Positions 17,394 through 25,286 of a stretch of 36,988 bases of DNA are shown in pieces. Numbering within the stretch: the first letter of the stretch is position 1; each line of letters opens with the position of its first letter. The stretch covers positions 1 through 36,988 of the forward strand of contig JBBIRB010000026.1 of the NCBI GenBank assembly GCA_037442025.1. Direction: 5' to 3'. A model generated the notes under the pieces. That model was not told the DNA's origin. It made no database searches and saw only the letters and a list, made by a program, of their open reading frames with translations. This stretch comes from UBA2287 sp037442025. GTDB taxonomy: Bacteria; Bacteroidota; Bacteroidia; Bacteroidales; Tenuifilaceae. The position numbers and the translations under genes were made by a program.

Positions 17394-17648
17394 CTAAAAC
17401 TCCATTTTACGCAGGGTAATGCCTTCAATAGATTGTAATGCATCCTTCAGTCTATCCTGTTCAGCATGTGGCCCTGTGAGTTCAAGAATTATTAGGCCGC
17501 TAACGCTACAATGGCTTTCGGAAACCTCGTGAATGCCCAAACGGGTTTTAATTGAGCATCCGAACTGGGTAAGTACCCGTTGAACGTTTCCCGCTTCCTT
17601 TATGCGGTCATTGATTCGAATACCTAAAATGCATAGGCTTTCTGCCAT
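17394..17648 (-). CDS. TM1266-like ACT-fold protein (iron-only hydrogenase system regulator family)
   Basis: This small protein of 84 residues resembles the TM1266 family, a NikR-C-terminal/ACT-like fold often found beside [FeFe]-hydrogenase maturation genes. Typical features are LCILGIRINDR at the start, VQRVLTQFGCSIKTRLGIHE in the middle and GLIILELTGP followed by a final IEGITLRKMEF strand. I start it at MAESLCI because an ATG nine codons upstream adds only a Lys/Asn/Ile stretch with no counterpart. It has no DNA-binding helix, so the 'regulator' label is doubtful. No hydrogenase gene lies in the window. It converges on the LytTR gene. Confidence 0.7.
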   Translation of the reverse strand: MAESLCILGIRINDRIKEAGNVQRVLTQFGCSIKTRLGIHEVSESHCSVSGLIILELTGPHAEQDRLKDALQSIEGITLRKMEF

Positions 17649-17767
17649 AATAATTGTTTTTTTGTTAAAATGCAATTTAGCATTTTTTGTTGAGACGAGT
17701 CGAATGTTAAAAAACTTTTAAAGTACCCGCAATTTTGGCTAGAATTGGCAATTGATATGGTATTTTT

Positions 17768-17798
17768 TTTGTTGTTAAGGGAAATTCTTCTACTTTCG
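17768..17798 (+). promoter_or_regulatory. Candidate promoter for the secreted HExxH protein
   Basis: TTTG at 17768-17771, exactly 19 bases and then TACTTTCG at 17791-17798 (one mismatch to TAnnTTTG). The predicted leader is about 20 bases. This is the best-spaced match to the Bacteroidetes promoter in the window. Confidence 0.58.
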
Positions 17799-17826
17799 AA
17801 AATTCGTTTACCAAACCTTCGCTATT

Positions 17827-20800
17827 ATGAATATACATGGCCTAAAACTTACAATGGTTTGGCTGTTGCTGTTGGTCTTAGCTTCGCCCATTTCCCTTTC
17901 AGCACAATATTTCGGCAGAAATAAGCCCATATACAAGAACTTCAAATTCGATGTATTTCAAACTCCCAACTATGAAATTTATCACTACTTCAAAGACGAT
18001 TCGGTAGTTCAACGTTTAGCTCAAGCGTCGGAGCAATGGTATAATATGCATTATCAGGTATTCGGAGATTCTATTAAAGAGAGGAATCCCTTAATTTTCT
18101 ATGCTAACCATGCCGATTTCCAGCAAACTACAGCCATTTTCGGTTCGGTTGGGGTTGGAACAGGCGGTGTAACCGAGGCTCTTAAAAACAGGGTTGTAAT
18201 GCCCGTAACAGAAACCTGGGCACAAACCGACCACGTACTAGGACACGAATTGGTTCATGCTTTTCAGTTCAACGCCATTATCTCGGGCGATTCGACCAAT
18301 TTGAATTCGCTGCGCAACCTGCCCCTATGGATGGTAGAGGGCATGGCCGAATACCTTTCCATTGGCAGCGTAGACCCACATACCGCCATGTGGATGCGCG
18401 ATGCCGTTTTGAACAACAAGTTCCCTACGCTCGAACGAATGACACGCGACCAGAGCTACTTCCCCTATCGCTACGGCCATGCTTTTTGGGCATTTATAGG
18501 TCGCAACTTTGGCGACGAACTCATTGTCCCAATATTCCTCGAAACGGCCAAACGTGGTTACGACATGGCCCTAAGAAAATACCTAGGGTTAAATGAAAAA
18601 GAATTCTCCGACATTTGGCGTAACGCAAACATAGAGCACTACAAAATGTCGATGAAGGACACTATTGACTTGCCTGCTGGTAAAAACGTTATAAACAAAA
18701 GCAATGCTGGGCATATAAACATAACCCCATCCATTAGCCCAAGCGGAAAATACATTGCCTTTTACTCCGAAAAAGACCTGTTCGACATAGACCTTTTCAT
18801 GGCCGATGCAGAAACGGGCAAGATTGTTCAAAAAATTTCTTCGGTGGTTCATAAGAACGAAATTGATGCACTCAATTTCATTGAATCGGCAGGCACCTGG
18901 TCGCCCGACAGCAAACTTTTTGCTTTTGTAGCCTTTTCGAAAGGCCGAAACAGGCTTCTTATTGCAGATGTAGAACGGAGGCGCATGGTAAACGAAATTG
19001 AAATTCCGGGTGTTCCCTCGTTCAACTACCCCGCTTGGTCGCCCAAAGGCGATGAAATTGTGGTTTCGGGGTTGGTCGATGGGCACAACGATCTGTTCCT
19101 ATACAATTTAAAAACCCAATCCGTTTCGAAACTCACAAACGATAATTGGTGCAACATCCATCCATCGTGGTCGCCCGATGGGAATACTTTGGTTTATGTA
19201 ACCGACAAGCCTTCTGATGTTGACCTTTTCACTAAGCGCATGCCAGGCTACTATCTGGCTACAATTAATATGAAGGACAGAGAAATAAAAACCCATCATA
19301 TTTTCCCAGGGGCACAGAACCTAAACCCTGTTTACTCGTCCGATGGAAACGAAATTTACTTTCTGTCCAATAGAGATGGGTTCCGTAACGTTTACCGTTT
19401 CAATCCACAAACCGGTCAGGTTTTTAAAGAAACCCACATATTAACCGGCATAAGCGGAATGACGCCCCTATCGCCTGCCTTCAGCCATTCGCCCGAGAAG
19501 GACCTGTTTGCCTACTCCTACTACTTCGATGGCAAATACTCGGTTTACACTGCAACCCCCACCGATTTCATTTCGGAGGAGGTTTACCCTATGATGGTAG
19601 ACTTTACTGCTGGCACCCTACCGCCATTGAACAGGGCTGTTGCAGGCATTATCGATAAAAACATATCGAAACGTATGGGGCAACCCGAAACCCCCGTCGA
19701 TTCGTTTAAGGTTGTTAGATACCGACCCAAATTCCGCCTCGACTACATTTCGAACGCAGGCATAGGCATTTCAACCAGCCAAATGGGCACCGGCATGGCA
19801 GGAGGCGTTGAAATGCTATTCAGCGACATTGTTGGAGGAAATCTTTTTCATGTTGGATTAGCATTGAATGGTGAGATTTACGATTTCGGAGGGCAGGTAA
19901 CATACATCAATCAGAAAAGGCGAGTAATTTGGGGTACTACCGTATCGCATATACCATTCTCATATGGTCAATACGGGTTTAGTTCGGGCCAGGCTAACAT
20001 AAACGGGAATTGGTACGAAGTTGACACCATTAGCCTGTACTACCTTCGAACCTTCGAAACGGCAATTGGAGGTATGGCCCAATTCCCCTTATCGCAAACG
20101 CGACGTTTTGAATTGGGTGCATCTCAGGCGTGGTACAACTATCGGCTCGATGTGTATTCGCAAGTATATGTGGATGGGTGGTTCTACAATTATATTCGAC
20201 GAGAAGGCGGAGCTCAGGATGGTTTCAACCTGCGAGGATTCCAATTGCAAAGGGTGAATACCGCATTTGTAATCGACAACTCTGCATTTGGTATAGCATC
20301 GCCCATGAATGGAACTCGAAGCCGGCTCCAGATTGAAAAGGTGTTTGGCGAAGTGAATTTTTTCGGGACGCTAGCCGATTTCCGAAAGTACTATTTTGCA
20401 AAGCCCTTCAGTTTTGCATTCAGAGCGTACTACAATGGTAGGCACGGAAAAGCCAGCGAAATGGCCCGAATATACCCTCTCTATCTTGGCTATCCATGGT
20501 TCATTAGGGGCTACGACCGTGGCAGCACCTTCGAAACCTCAATGCAAGGAAAAACCATCAATTTCAATCAGATTCTGGGCGACCAAATGATTGTTACCAA
20601 CTTCGAAATTCGCATCCCTTTTACAGGACCCGAAAGGTTGACCCTTATAAAATCGAAAATGTTCTATTCCGAAATTGCTTTTTTTGCGGATGCAGGCGTG
20701 GCTTGGACTAGCGATAACCTACCAAAATTCAAATGGCTCCCCGATAATAATACTGAGAAAATACCCATTGTTAGTACAGGCGTGAGTCTTCGAGTCAATT

Positions 20801-20901
20801 TATTTGGGGCACTTATTATTGAGCCCTACTACGCAATTCCATACCAACTGGGTGGTTTACAATCGGCTTACTTTGGGTTGAACTTTACACCGGGCTGGTA
20901 A
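17827..20901 (+). CDS. Secreted HExxH metallopeptidase-like / TolB propeller / outer-membrane barrel protein
   Basis: This 1024-residue protein has a signal peptide (hydrophobic core from about residue 9, cleavage near LSAQ at about 28). The first domain (about 30-285) is peptidase-MA-like: HELVH with H140, E141 and H144, then WMVEGMAEYLS carrying candidate third ligand E171. The second (about 290-610) is a TolB-like beta-propeller with repeated blades of the SPDSK/WSPKGDEI/WSPDGNTL/SSDGNEIYFLSNRDG type. The third (about 640-1024) is rich in alternating aromatic strands and ends FGLNFTPGW with a terminal aromatic, as in outer-membrane barrels of the surface-antigen/BamA C-terminal type. I infer a barrel anchor with the peptidase and propeller in the periplasm or outside. 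The substrate is unknown. Confidence 0.83.
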   Translation: MNIHGLKLTMVWLLLLVLASPISLSAQYFGRNKPIYKNFKFDVFQTPNYEIYHYFKDDSVVQRLAQASEQWYNMHYQVFGDSIKERNPLIFYANHADFQQTTAIFGSVGVGTGGVTEALKNRVVMPVTETWAQTDHVLGHELVHAFQFNAIISGDSTNLNSLRNLPLWMVEGMAEYLSIGSVDPHTAMWMRDAVLNNKFPTLERMTRDQSYFPYRYGHAFWAFIGRNFGDELIVPIFLETAKRGYDMALRKYLGLNEKEFSDIWRNANIEHYKMSMKDTIDLPAGKNVINKSNAGHINITPSISPSGKYIAFYSEKDLFDIDLFMADAETGKIVQKISSVVHKNEIDALNFIESAGTWSPDSKLFAFVAFSKGRNRLLIADVERRRMVNEIEIPGVPSFNYPAWSPKGDEIVVSGLVDGHNDLFLYNLKTQSVSKLTNDNWCNIHPSWSPDGNTLVYVTDKPSDVDLFTKRMPGYYLATINMKDREIKTHHIFPGAQNLNPVYSSDGNEIYFLSNRDGFRNVYRFNPQTGQVFKETHILTGISGMTPLSPAFSHSPEKDLFAYSYYFDGKYSVYTATPTDFISEEVYPMMVDFTAGTLPPLNRAVAGIIDKNISKRMGQPETPVDSFKVVRYRPKFRLDYISNAGIGISTSQMGTGMAGGVEMLFSDIVGGNLFHVGLALNGEIYDFGGQVTYINQKRRVIWGTTVSHIPFSYGQYGFSSGQANINGNWYEVDTISLYYLRTFETAIGGMAQFPLSQTRRFELGASQAWYNYRLDVYSQVYVDGWFYNYIRREGGAQDGFNLRGFQLQRVNTAFVIDNSAFGIASPMNGTRSRLQIEKVFGEVNFFGTLADFRKYYFAKPFSFAFRAYYNGRHGKASEMARIYPLYLGYPWFIRGYDRGSTFETSMQGKTINFNQILGDQMIVTNFEIRIPFTGPERLTLIKSKMFYSEIAFFADAGVAWTSDNLPKFKWLPDNNTEKIPIVSTGVSLRVNLFGALIIEPYYAIPYQLGGLQSAYFGLNFTPGW

Positions 20902-20924
20902 ATTTTTAAAATTAAGAAACAATT

Positions 20925-20957
20925 AAACCCGAACCTTTACTTGTTCGGGTTTCTTAT
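20925..20957 (+). terminator. Rho-independent terminator
   Basis: A perfect 10-base stem (20925-20934 with 20943-20952, AAACCCGAAC and its complement) with an 8-base loop is followed by a short T-rich stretch. It lies 24 bases after the stop of the 1024-residue gene. Confidence 0.82.
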
Positions 20958-21071
20958 TGACATAAAAAAGGGTAGTTTTATTTTAAAATCATTATAAACA
21001 AGTCAAAAAAATAACAAATTGTTACCAAAACAAGCAAATATGCTTTTAATTTATTTAAACATTTATTAAAA

Positions 21072-21101
21072 TTGTGCTTTGAAATGCTTTTCGTATTTTA
21101 G
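21072..21101 (+). promoter_or_regulatory. Candidate promoter for the aminotransferase-kor operon
   Basis: TTG at 21072-21074, 19 bases and TATTTTAG at 21094-21101 (one mismatch to TAnnTTTG). The predicted leader is about 40 bases. The region between the upstream terminator and this site is AT-rich with no other feature. Confidence 0.42.
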
Positions 21102-21146
21102 CAAATCGTTGCAACCGTCTTAAACCACATCATTATAACTATCAGT

Positions 21147-22472
21147 ATGTTACCCAAGGACACGCCAATACCTTACAGCATAGTTAAAAAGAAAATTGAA
21201 GAAGCTGCGTTACCAAATATTGGGCGCGCCAGCATACGTGAAATTGTCAAACTGGTAAACGAAATTGAAGCCGCATCGGGACAAAAATTCATCCGAATGG
21301 AGATGGGAGTTCCCGGACTGCAGCCATCGAACATTGGCATAGAGGGCGAAATAGCGGCACTTCGTAGCGGTGTGGCACAAAAATATCCCATGATTGATGG
21401 AGTACCGGCGCTTAAAAAGGAAATGGCCCGATTCGTAAAAAATTTTATGAATATCGAAGTTCAGGAGCGCGGCTGTATTCCAACGGTAGGTTCTATGCAG
21501 GGAGCCATGGCTTGCTTTCTTCTTACCAACAGGTGCTACAGCCAAAAGGATACCGTTCTTTTCATCGATCCAGGCTTCCCCGTTCAGAAGCAGCAGCTAA
21601 GGGTGCTCGGAATGAAATTCGAAACCTTCGATGTATACAACTATCGTGGCGACAAATTGAAGGCGAAACTCGAAAGTTACCTTGCCAAAGGGAATATAAG
21701 CACCATAATTTATTCAAACCCCAACAATCCCTCGTGGATCTGTTTCTCCGAAAAAGAGCTCGAAATAATAGGCCAACTGGCTACCCAATACGAAACTATT
21801 GTTATTGAAGACCTTGCCTATTTTGGAATGGATTTCCGCAAGGACCTTTCGAAACCCGGAGTACCTCCCTATCAAGCAACGGTAGCGCGTTACACCAATA
21901 ACTGGTTGCTACTAATTTCCAGTTCAAAATCGTTCAGTTACGCTGGCCAACGTATAGGTTGCTTAATTATTAGCGATACGCTTTTCGATAAACGCTTCCC
22001 CGATCTGAAGCGATTCTTTTCGTCGGATCAGTTTGGCTACGCCATGATATTTGGCAGCGTGTACTCCCTATCATCGGGGGTATGCCACTCAACACAGTAC
22101 GGGCTTGCAGCCATGCTCAAAGCAGCCAACGATGGCACTTTCAACTTTGTTGAATCGGTCAAAGTTTATGGCGACAAGGCCAGAACTATGAAGAAACTCT
22201 TTACCGATAATGGCTTTACCATTGTATACGACATGGATGAGGGCAAACCCTTAGCCGATGGCTTCTACTTCACCATTTCGTACCCCGGCCTTAGCGGCGA
22301 GGAACTTATGGAAGAGCTGCTCTACTACGGCATTAGCGCCATATCGCTTGCCATTACAGGTAGCGAGCGACTTGAGGGACTCAGGGCATGCGTATCGCAA
22401 GTACAGGAGGATCAGTTTGCCGACCTCGAACAGAGGCTAACCAAATTTCACGAACATCACCCGCTTAAATAG
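21147..22472 (+). CDS. Class I/II PLP-dependent aminotransferase
   Basis: This 441-residue cytoplasmic enzyme has the fold type I aminotransferase pattern: PTVGSMQGAMACFLL near residue 113 (cofactor phosphate loop), SNPNNPSW near 192, VIEDLAYFGMDF near 220 and the Schiff-base lysine K261 in SSSKSFSYAGQRIG. The substrate cannot be read from sequence. It lies 46 bases before a four-gene 2-oxoacid:ferredoxin oxidoreductase set on the same strand. This suggests that it makes the 2-oxoacid from an amino acid for that enzyme, or runs in the reverse, synthetic direction. The N-terminal ~45 residues are longer than in short aspartate-type enzymes. Confidence 0.9.
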   Translation: MLPKDTPIPYSIVKKKIEEAALPNIGRASIREIVKLVNEIEAASGQKFIRMEMGVPGLQPSNIGIEGEIAALRSGVAQKYPMIDGVPALKKEMARFVKNFMNIEVQERGCIPTVGSMQGAMACFLLTNRCYSQKDTVLFIDPGFPVQKQQLRVLGMKFETFDVYNYRGDKLKAKLESYLAKGNISTIIYSNPNNPSWICFSEKELEIIGQLATQYETIVIEDLAYFGMDFRKDLSKPGVPPYQATVARYTNNWLLLISSSKSFSYAGQRIGCLIISDTLFDKRFPDLKRFFSSDQFGYAMIFGSVYSLSSGVCHSTQYGLAAMLKAANDGTFNFVESVKVYGDKARTMKKLFTDNGFTIVYDMDEGKPLADGFYFTISYPGLSGEELMEELLYYGISAISLAITGSERLEGLRACVSQVQEDQFADLEQRLTKFHEHHPLK

Positions 22473-22518
22473 TCACAACCCAATAAAATCGAATCAATAA
22501 ATCATAAACAACAGAATT

Positions 22519-22755
22519 ATGGCTAAAGTTAGAGGAGCAGTAAAGGTTGACGTTGAAAAATGCAAGGGATGCAATCTTTGCGTTGTTGCCTGTCCAACCA
22601 AAGTACTGGCCCTTGCCCGCGAAGTGAACGGTAAGGGTTACAACTACGCCTACATGGCAAATGCCGAGGCATGCATAGGATGCGCCAATTGCGCACAGGT
22701 TTGCCCCGACAGTGTTATTGAAGTTTATAAAATTAAGGCCGGAGCCGAGGCTTAG
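22519..22755 (+). CDS. korD: 2-oxoacid:ferredoxin oxidoreductase, delta (4Fe-4S) subunit
   Basis: This 78-residue subunit is a bacterial-type two-cluster ferredoxin. Cysteine motifs are CKGCNLCVVACP (about residues 15-26) and CIGCANCAQVCP (about 54-65), each with the CxxCxxC...CP pattern for one [4Fe-4S] cluster. It passes electrons from the TPP-bound intermediate in the beta subunit to external ferredoxin. It is the first gene of the delta-alpha-beta-gamma order usual for VorDABC/KorDABC enzymes, and precedes the alpha-subunit start by 40 bases. Confidence 0.92.
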   Translation: MAKVRGAVKVDVEKCKGCNLCVVACPTKVLALAREVNGKGYNYAYMANAEACIGCANCAQVCPDSVIEVYKIKAGAEA

Positions 22756-22795
22756 GCCCATTTCTTATTTGTTGAATTTTAACCAATCAACTAAA

Positions 22796-23884
22796 ATGGC
22801 AGAATATAGACTAATGAAGGGGAACGAGGTAATTGCCGAAGCTGCTATTCGCTGCGGATGCGATGGCTACTTTGGCTACCCAATTACCCCTCAGTCCGAA
22901 ATTATGGAGACCCTTATGGTACGAAAACCATGGGAGGAAACCGGAATGGTAGTGCTTCAGGCAGAAAGCGAAGTTGCTGCTATAAATATGGTATACGGTG
23001 GAGCCGCCTGCGGAAAAAAGGTTATGACCTCATCGTCGAGCCCTGGCATAAGCCTAAAACAGGAAGGCCTCACTTATATTGCAGGTGCCGAACTGCCCTG
23101 CGTAGTAGTTAACGTTGTACGTGGAGGCCCCGGATTGGGAACCATCCAGCCAGCCCAAAGCGACTACTTTCAGGCAGTTAAGGGTGGTGGACATGGCGAT
23201 TACCGACTAATTGTTCTTGCTCCCGCATCGGTTCAGGAAATGAACGATTTTGTTGGTATGGGCTTCGATTTGGCATTCAAGTATCGCAACCCCGTTATGA
23301 TTCTTACCGATGGAATTATTGGACAAATGATGGAGAAGGTTCAGCTGAGTGAATACAAAGCACGCTGGACTGACGAAGAAATTGAGAAAATTAGCGGCTC
23401 ATGGGCCACTACCGGCAAAAAGTCCCACCGCAAATACCATGTAATCACTTCGCTGGAACTGGATAGTTCGCGTCAAGAAAAATTCAATCACAAACTGATT
23501 GAGAAATATAAAACCATTACCGAGAAGGAAGTACGCTTCGAAACCATACAATGCGACGAAGCCGACTACGTTTTGGTTGCCTATGGTTCGTCGAGCCGCA
23601 TTTGCCAAAAGGCAGTTGAAATTGCCAGAGAAAAAGGGATAAAAGTTGGACTTCTTCGCCCAATCACTCTTTTCCCATACCCTACCCAGAAAATACAGGA
23701 AATGTGCTCGAAAGTTAAAGGCTTTTTAGCCGTTGAAATGAGCGCCGGACAAATGGTTGAGGATGTTCGACTGGCTGTTAATGGCAAGGTACCTGTTGAA
23801 CACTTTGGCCGCTTCGGTGGTATGATTCCAACCCCCAACGAGGTTGTAGAAGCACTTGAAGAACTTATAAAGAAAGGAAAATAG
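22796..23884 (+). CDS. korA: 2-oxoacid:ferredoxin oxidoreductase, alpha subunit
   Basis: This 362-residue subunit carries the pyrimidine-binding and transketolase-C-like parts of the enzyme. I start it at MAEYRLMKGNEVIAEAA; an in-frame ATG at 22712 would overlap korD and add an unrelated basic segment. Motifs seen are GCDGYFGYPITPQSEIME (cofactor pyrimidine loop), AESEVAAINMVYGGAACG (catalytic Glu region), TSSSSPGISLKQEG and NVVRGGPGLGTIQPAQSDY. The set could oxidise 2-oxoglutarate (Kor) or branched-chain 2-oxoacids (Vor); the sequence features I can see do not decide between them. Confidence 0.93.
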   Translation: MAEYRLMKGNEVIAEAAIRCGCDGYFGYPITPQSEIMETLMVRKPWEETGMVVLQAESEVAAINMVYGGAACGKKVMTSSSSPGISLKQEGLTYIAGAELPCVVVNVVRGGPGLGTIQPAQSDYFQAVKGGGHGDYRLIVLAPASVQEMNDFVGMGFDLAFKYRNPVMILTDGIIGQMMEKVQLSEYKARWTDEEIEKISGSWATTGKKSHRKYHVITSLELDSSRQEKFNHKLIEKYKTITEKEVRFETIQCDEADYVLVAYGSSSRICQKAVEIAREKGIKVGLLRPITLFPYPTQKIQEMCSKVKGFLAVEMSAGQMVEDVRLAVNGKVPVEHFGRFGGMIPTPNEVVEALEELIKKGK

Positions 23885-23886
23885 CA

Positions 23887-24648
23887 ATGGCAGAGCTTAA
23901 GGATATAATTAAAGAGGAGAACCTGGTTTACAAAAAATCCAAGGTTATAACCGACAAGGTAATGCACTACTGTCCCGGCTGTAGCCACGGTGTAGTTCAC
24001 AAACTCCTAGCCGAGGTAATTGAAGAAATGGACATTCAGGAGAAAACCATTGGGGTTTCACCCGTTGGTTGCTCTGTGTTGGCCTATAACTACCTCAATA
24101 TCGACTGGCAGCAAGCAGCTCATGGCCGGGCTCCCGCTTTGGCTACTGCAATTGCCAGGCTTATGCCCGATAAATACGTATTTACATATCAGGGCGATGG
24201 TGACTTGGCATCGATTGGTACAGCAGAAAGTATTCATGCTTGCAACAGGGGTGAAAACATTGTTGTTATTTTCATAAACAACGGCATTTACGGTATGACC
24301 GGAGGGCAAATGGCACCCACCACCCTCGAAGGTATGCCAACATCAACTTCTCCATACGGTAGGGACATAAAGATGAGTGGCCATCCCCTTAAAATTACTG
24401 AACTAATTGCCCAGTTACCAGCAGTTGATTTTGTAACCCGTCAGGCGGTTCATACTCCTGCTGCCGTTCGTAAATGCAAAAAAGCAATACTTAAAGCCTT
24501 TGAAAACATTGGCAACAAGAGGGGTACACAATTCATCGAGGTGGTTTCTACTTGCAATTCGGGCTGGAAACTCTCCCCTGTGAAATCGAACGAATGGATG
24601 GTGGAACACATGTTCCCAGTTTATCCGCTTGGCGACATTAAAGGTTAA
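23887..24648 (+). CDS. korB: 2-oxoacid:ferredoxin oxidoreductase, beta (TPP) subunit
   Basis: This 253-residue subunit binds thiamine pyrophosphate. It has YCPGCSHGVVHKLL (about residues 28-41), GVSPVGCSVLAYNY, the TPP motif GDGDLASIGTAE followed by NNGIYGMTGGQMAPTT, and EVVSTCNSGW near the C-terminus. It starts two bases after korA. CPGC supplies part of the conserved cysteine pattern of beta subunits. The full delta, alpha, beta and gamma set makes the complex self-sufficient for 2-oxoacid plus CoA to acyl-CoA plus CO2 plus reduced ferredoxin. Confidence 0.94.
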   Translation: MAELKDIIKEENLVYKKSKVITDKVMHYCPGCSHGVVHKLLAEVIEEMDIQEKTIGVSPVGCSVLAYNYLNIDWQQAAHGRAPALATAIARLMPDKYVFTYQGDGDLASIGTAESIHACNRGENIVVIFINNGIYGMTGGQMAPTTLEGMPTSTSPYGRDIKMSGHPLKITELIAQLPAVDFVTRQAVHTPAAVRKCKKAILKAFENIGNKRGTQFIEVVSTCNSGWKLSPVKSNEWMVEHMFPVYPLGDIKG

Positions 24649-24669
24649 TTCATTGAAAAAATTACAGCT

Positions 24670-25221
24670 ATGACAGAAGAAATAATAATAGCAGGATTTG
24701 GAGGCCAAGGAGTGCTTTCCATGGGAAAAATTCTTGCCTACTCAGGAATCATGCAGGACCAGGAAGTATCGTGGATGCCTTCGTACGGACCCGAAATGCG
24801 TGGCGGAACGGCCAACGTTACTGTAATATTGAGCGATAGCCGCATAAGTTCCCCTATACTTCAGGAGTACGACACAGCAATTATTCTCAACCAGCAATCG
24901 CTCGATAAGTTTGAAAATTCGGTGAAACCAGGCGGAATTCTCATTTACGACCCCAATGGCATAACCCGCCATCCGAAACGTAAGGACATTACTATTTACC
25001 AAATTGACGCCGCCGAGGAAGCAGCACGCATGCAAAGCGCCAAAACTTTCAACATGATAGTTCTGGGGGCCTACCTGAAAATTAAACCTGTTGTAAAAAT
25101 GGACAACGTGGTGAAAGGGCTTAAAAAGTCGCTTCCCGAAAGGCACCACTACATGGTTCCGATGAATGAACAGGCCATAAACAGGGGCATGGAACTCGTA
25201 AAAAGGATTAGTATAAATTAG
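24670..25221 (+). CDS. korC: 2-oxoacid:ferredoxin oxidoreductase, gamma subunit
   Basis: This 183-residue subunit binds coenzyme A in known homologues. It shows IIIAGFGGQGVLSMGKILAYSG at the N-terminus, SWMPSYGPEMRGGTANVTVILSD at about residues 34-56 and the late segment FNMIVLGAYLKI. It follows korB by 21 bases and closes the operon before a bidirectional terminator. Confidence 0.94.
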   Translation: MTEEIIIAGFGGQGVLSMGKILAYSGIMQDQEVSWMPSYGPEMRGGTANVTVILSDSRISSPILQEYDTAIILNQQSLDKFENSVKPGGILIYDPNGITRHPKRKDITIYQIDAAEEAARMQSAKTFNMIVLGAYLKIKPVVKMDNVVKGLKKSLPERHHYMVPMNEQAINRGMELVKRISIN

Positions 25222-25240
25222 CCATCAAACTACATTCAAT

Positions 25241-25277
25241 AAAAAGGGAAGGCCGGTAAAACGGGCCTTCCCTTTTT
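25241..25277. terminator. Bidirectional terminator between kor operon and FISUMP genes
   Basis: A perfect 14-base stem (25241-25254 with 25264-25277) encloses a 9-base loop. The outer arms are A-run and T-run, giving a T-tract on either strand. It serves the rightward kor operon and the leftward FISUMP gene that ends at 25287. Confidence 0.92.
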
Positions 25278-25286
25278 ATTTAAAAC

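Noticed and set aside
17363..17397. Hairpin between the LytTR gene and the TM1266-like gene
   Set aside because: The arms TTAGGC/GCCTAA pair, but the stem has an internal bubble and no T-run, so I do not call it a terminator.
22712..22795. Upstream start for korA
   Set aside because: It overlaps korD and adds 28 residues with no alpha-subunit counterpart; the ATG at 22796 fits family length and motif position.
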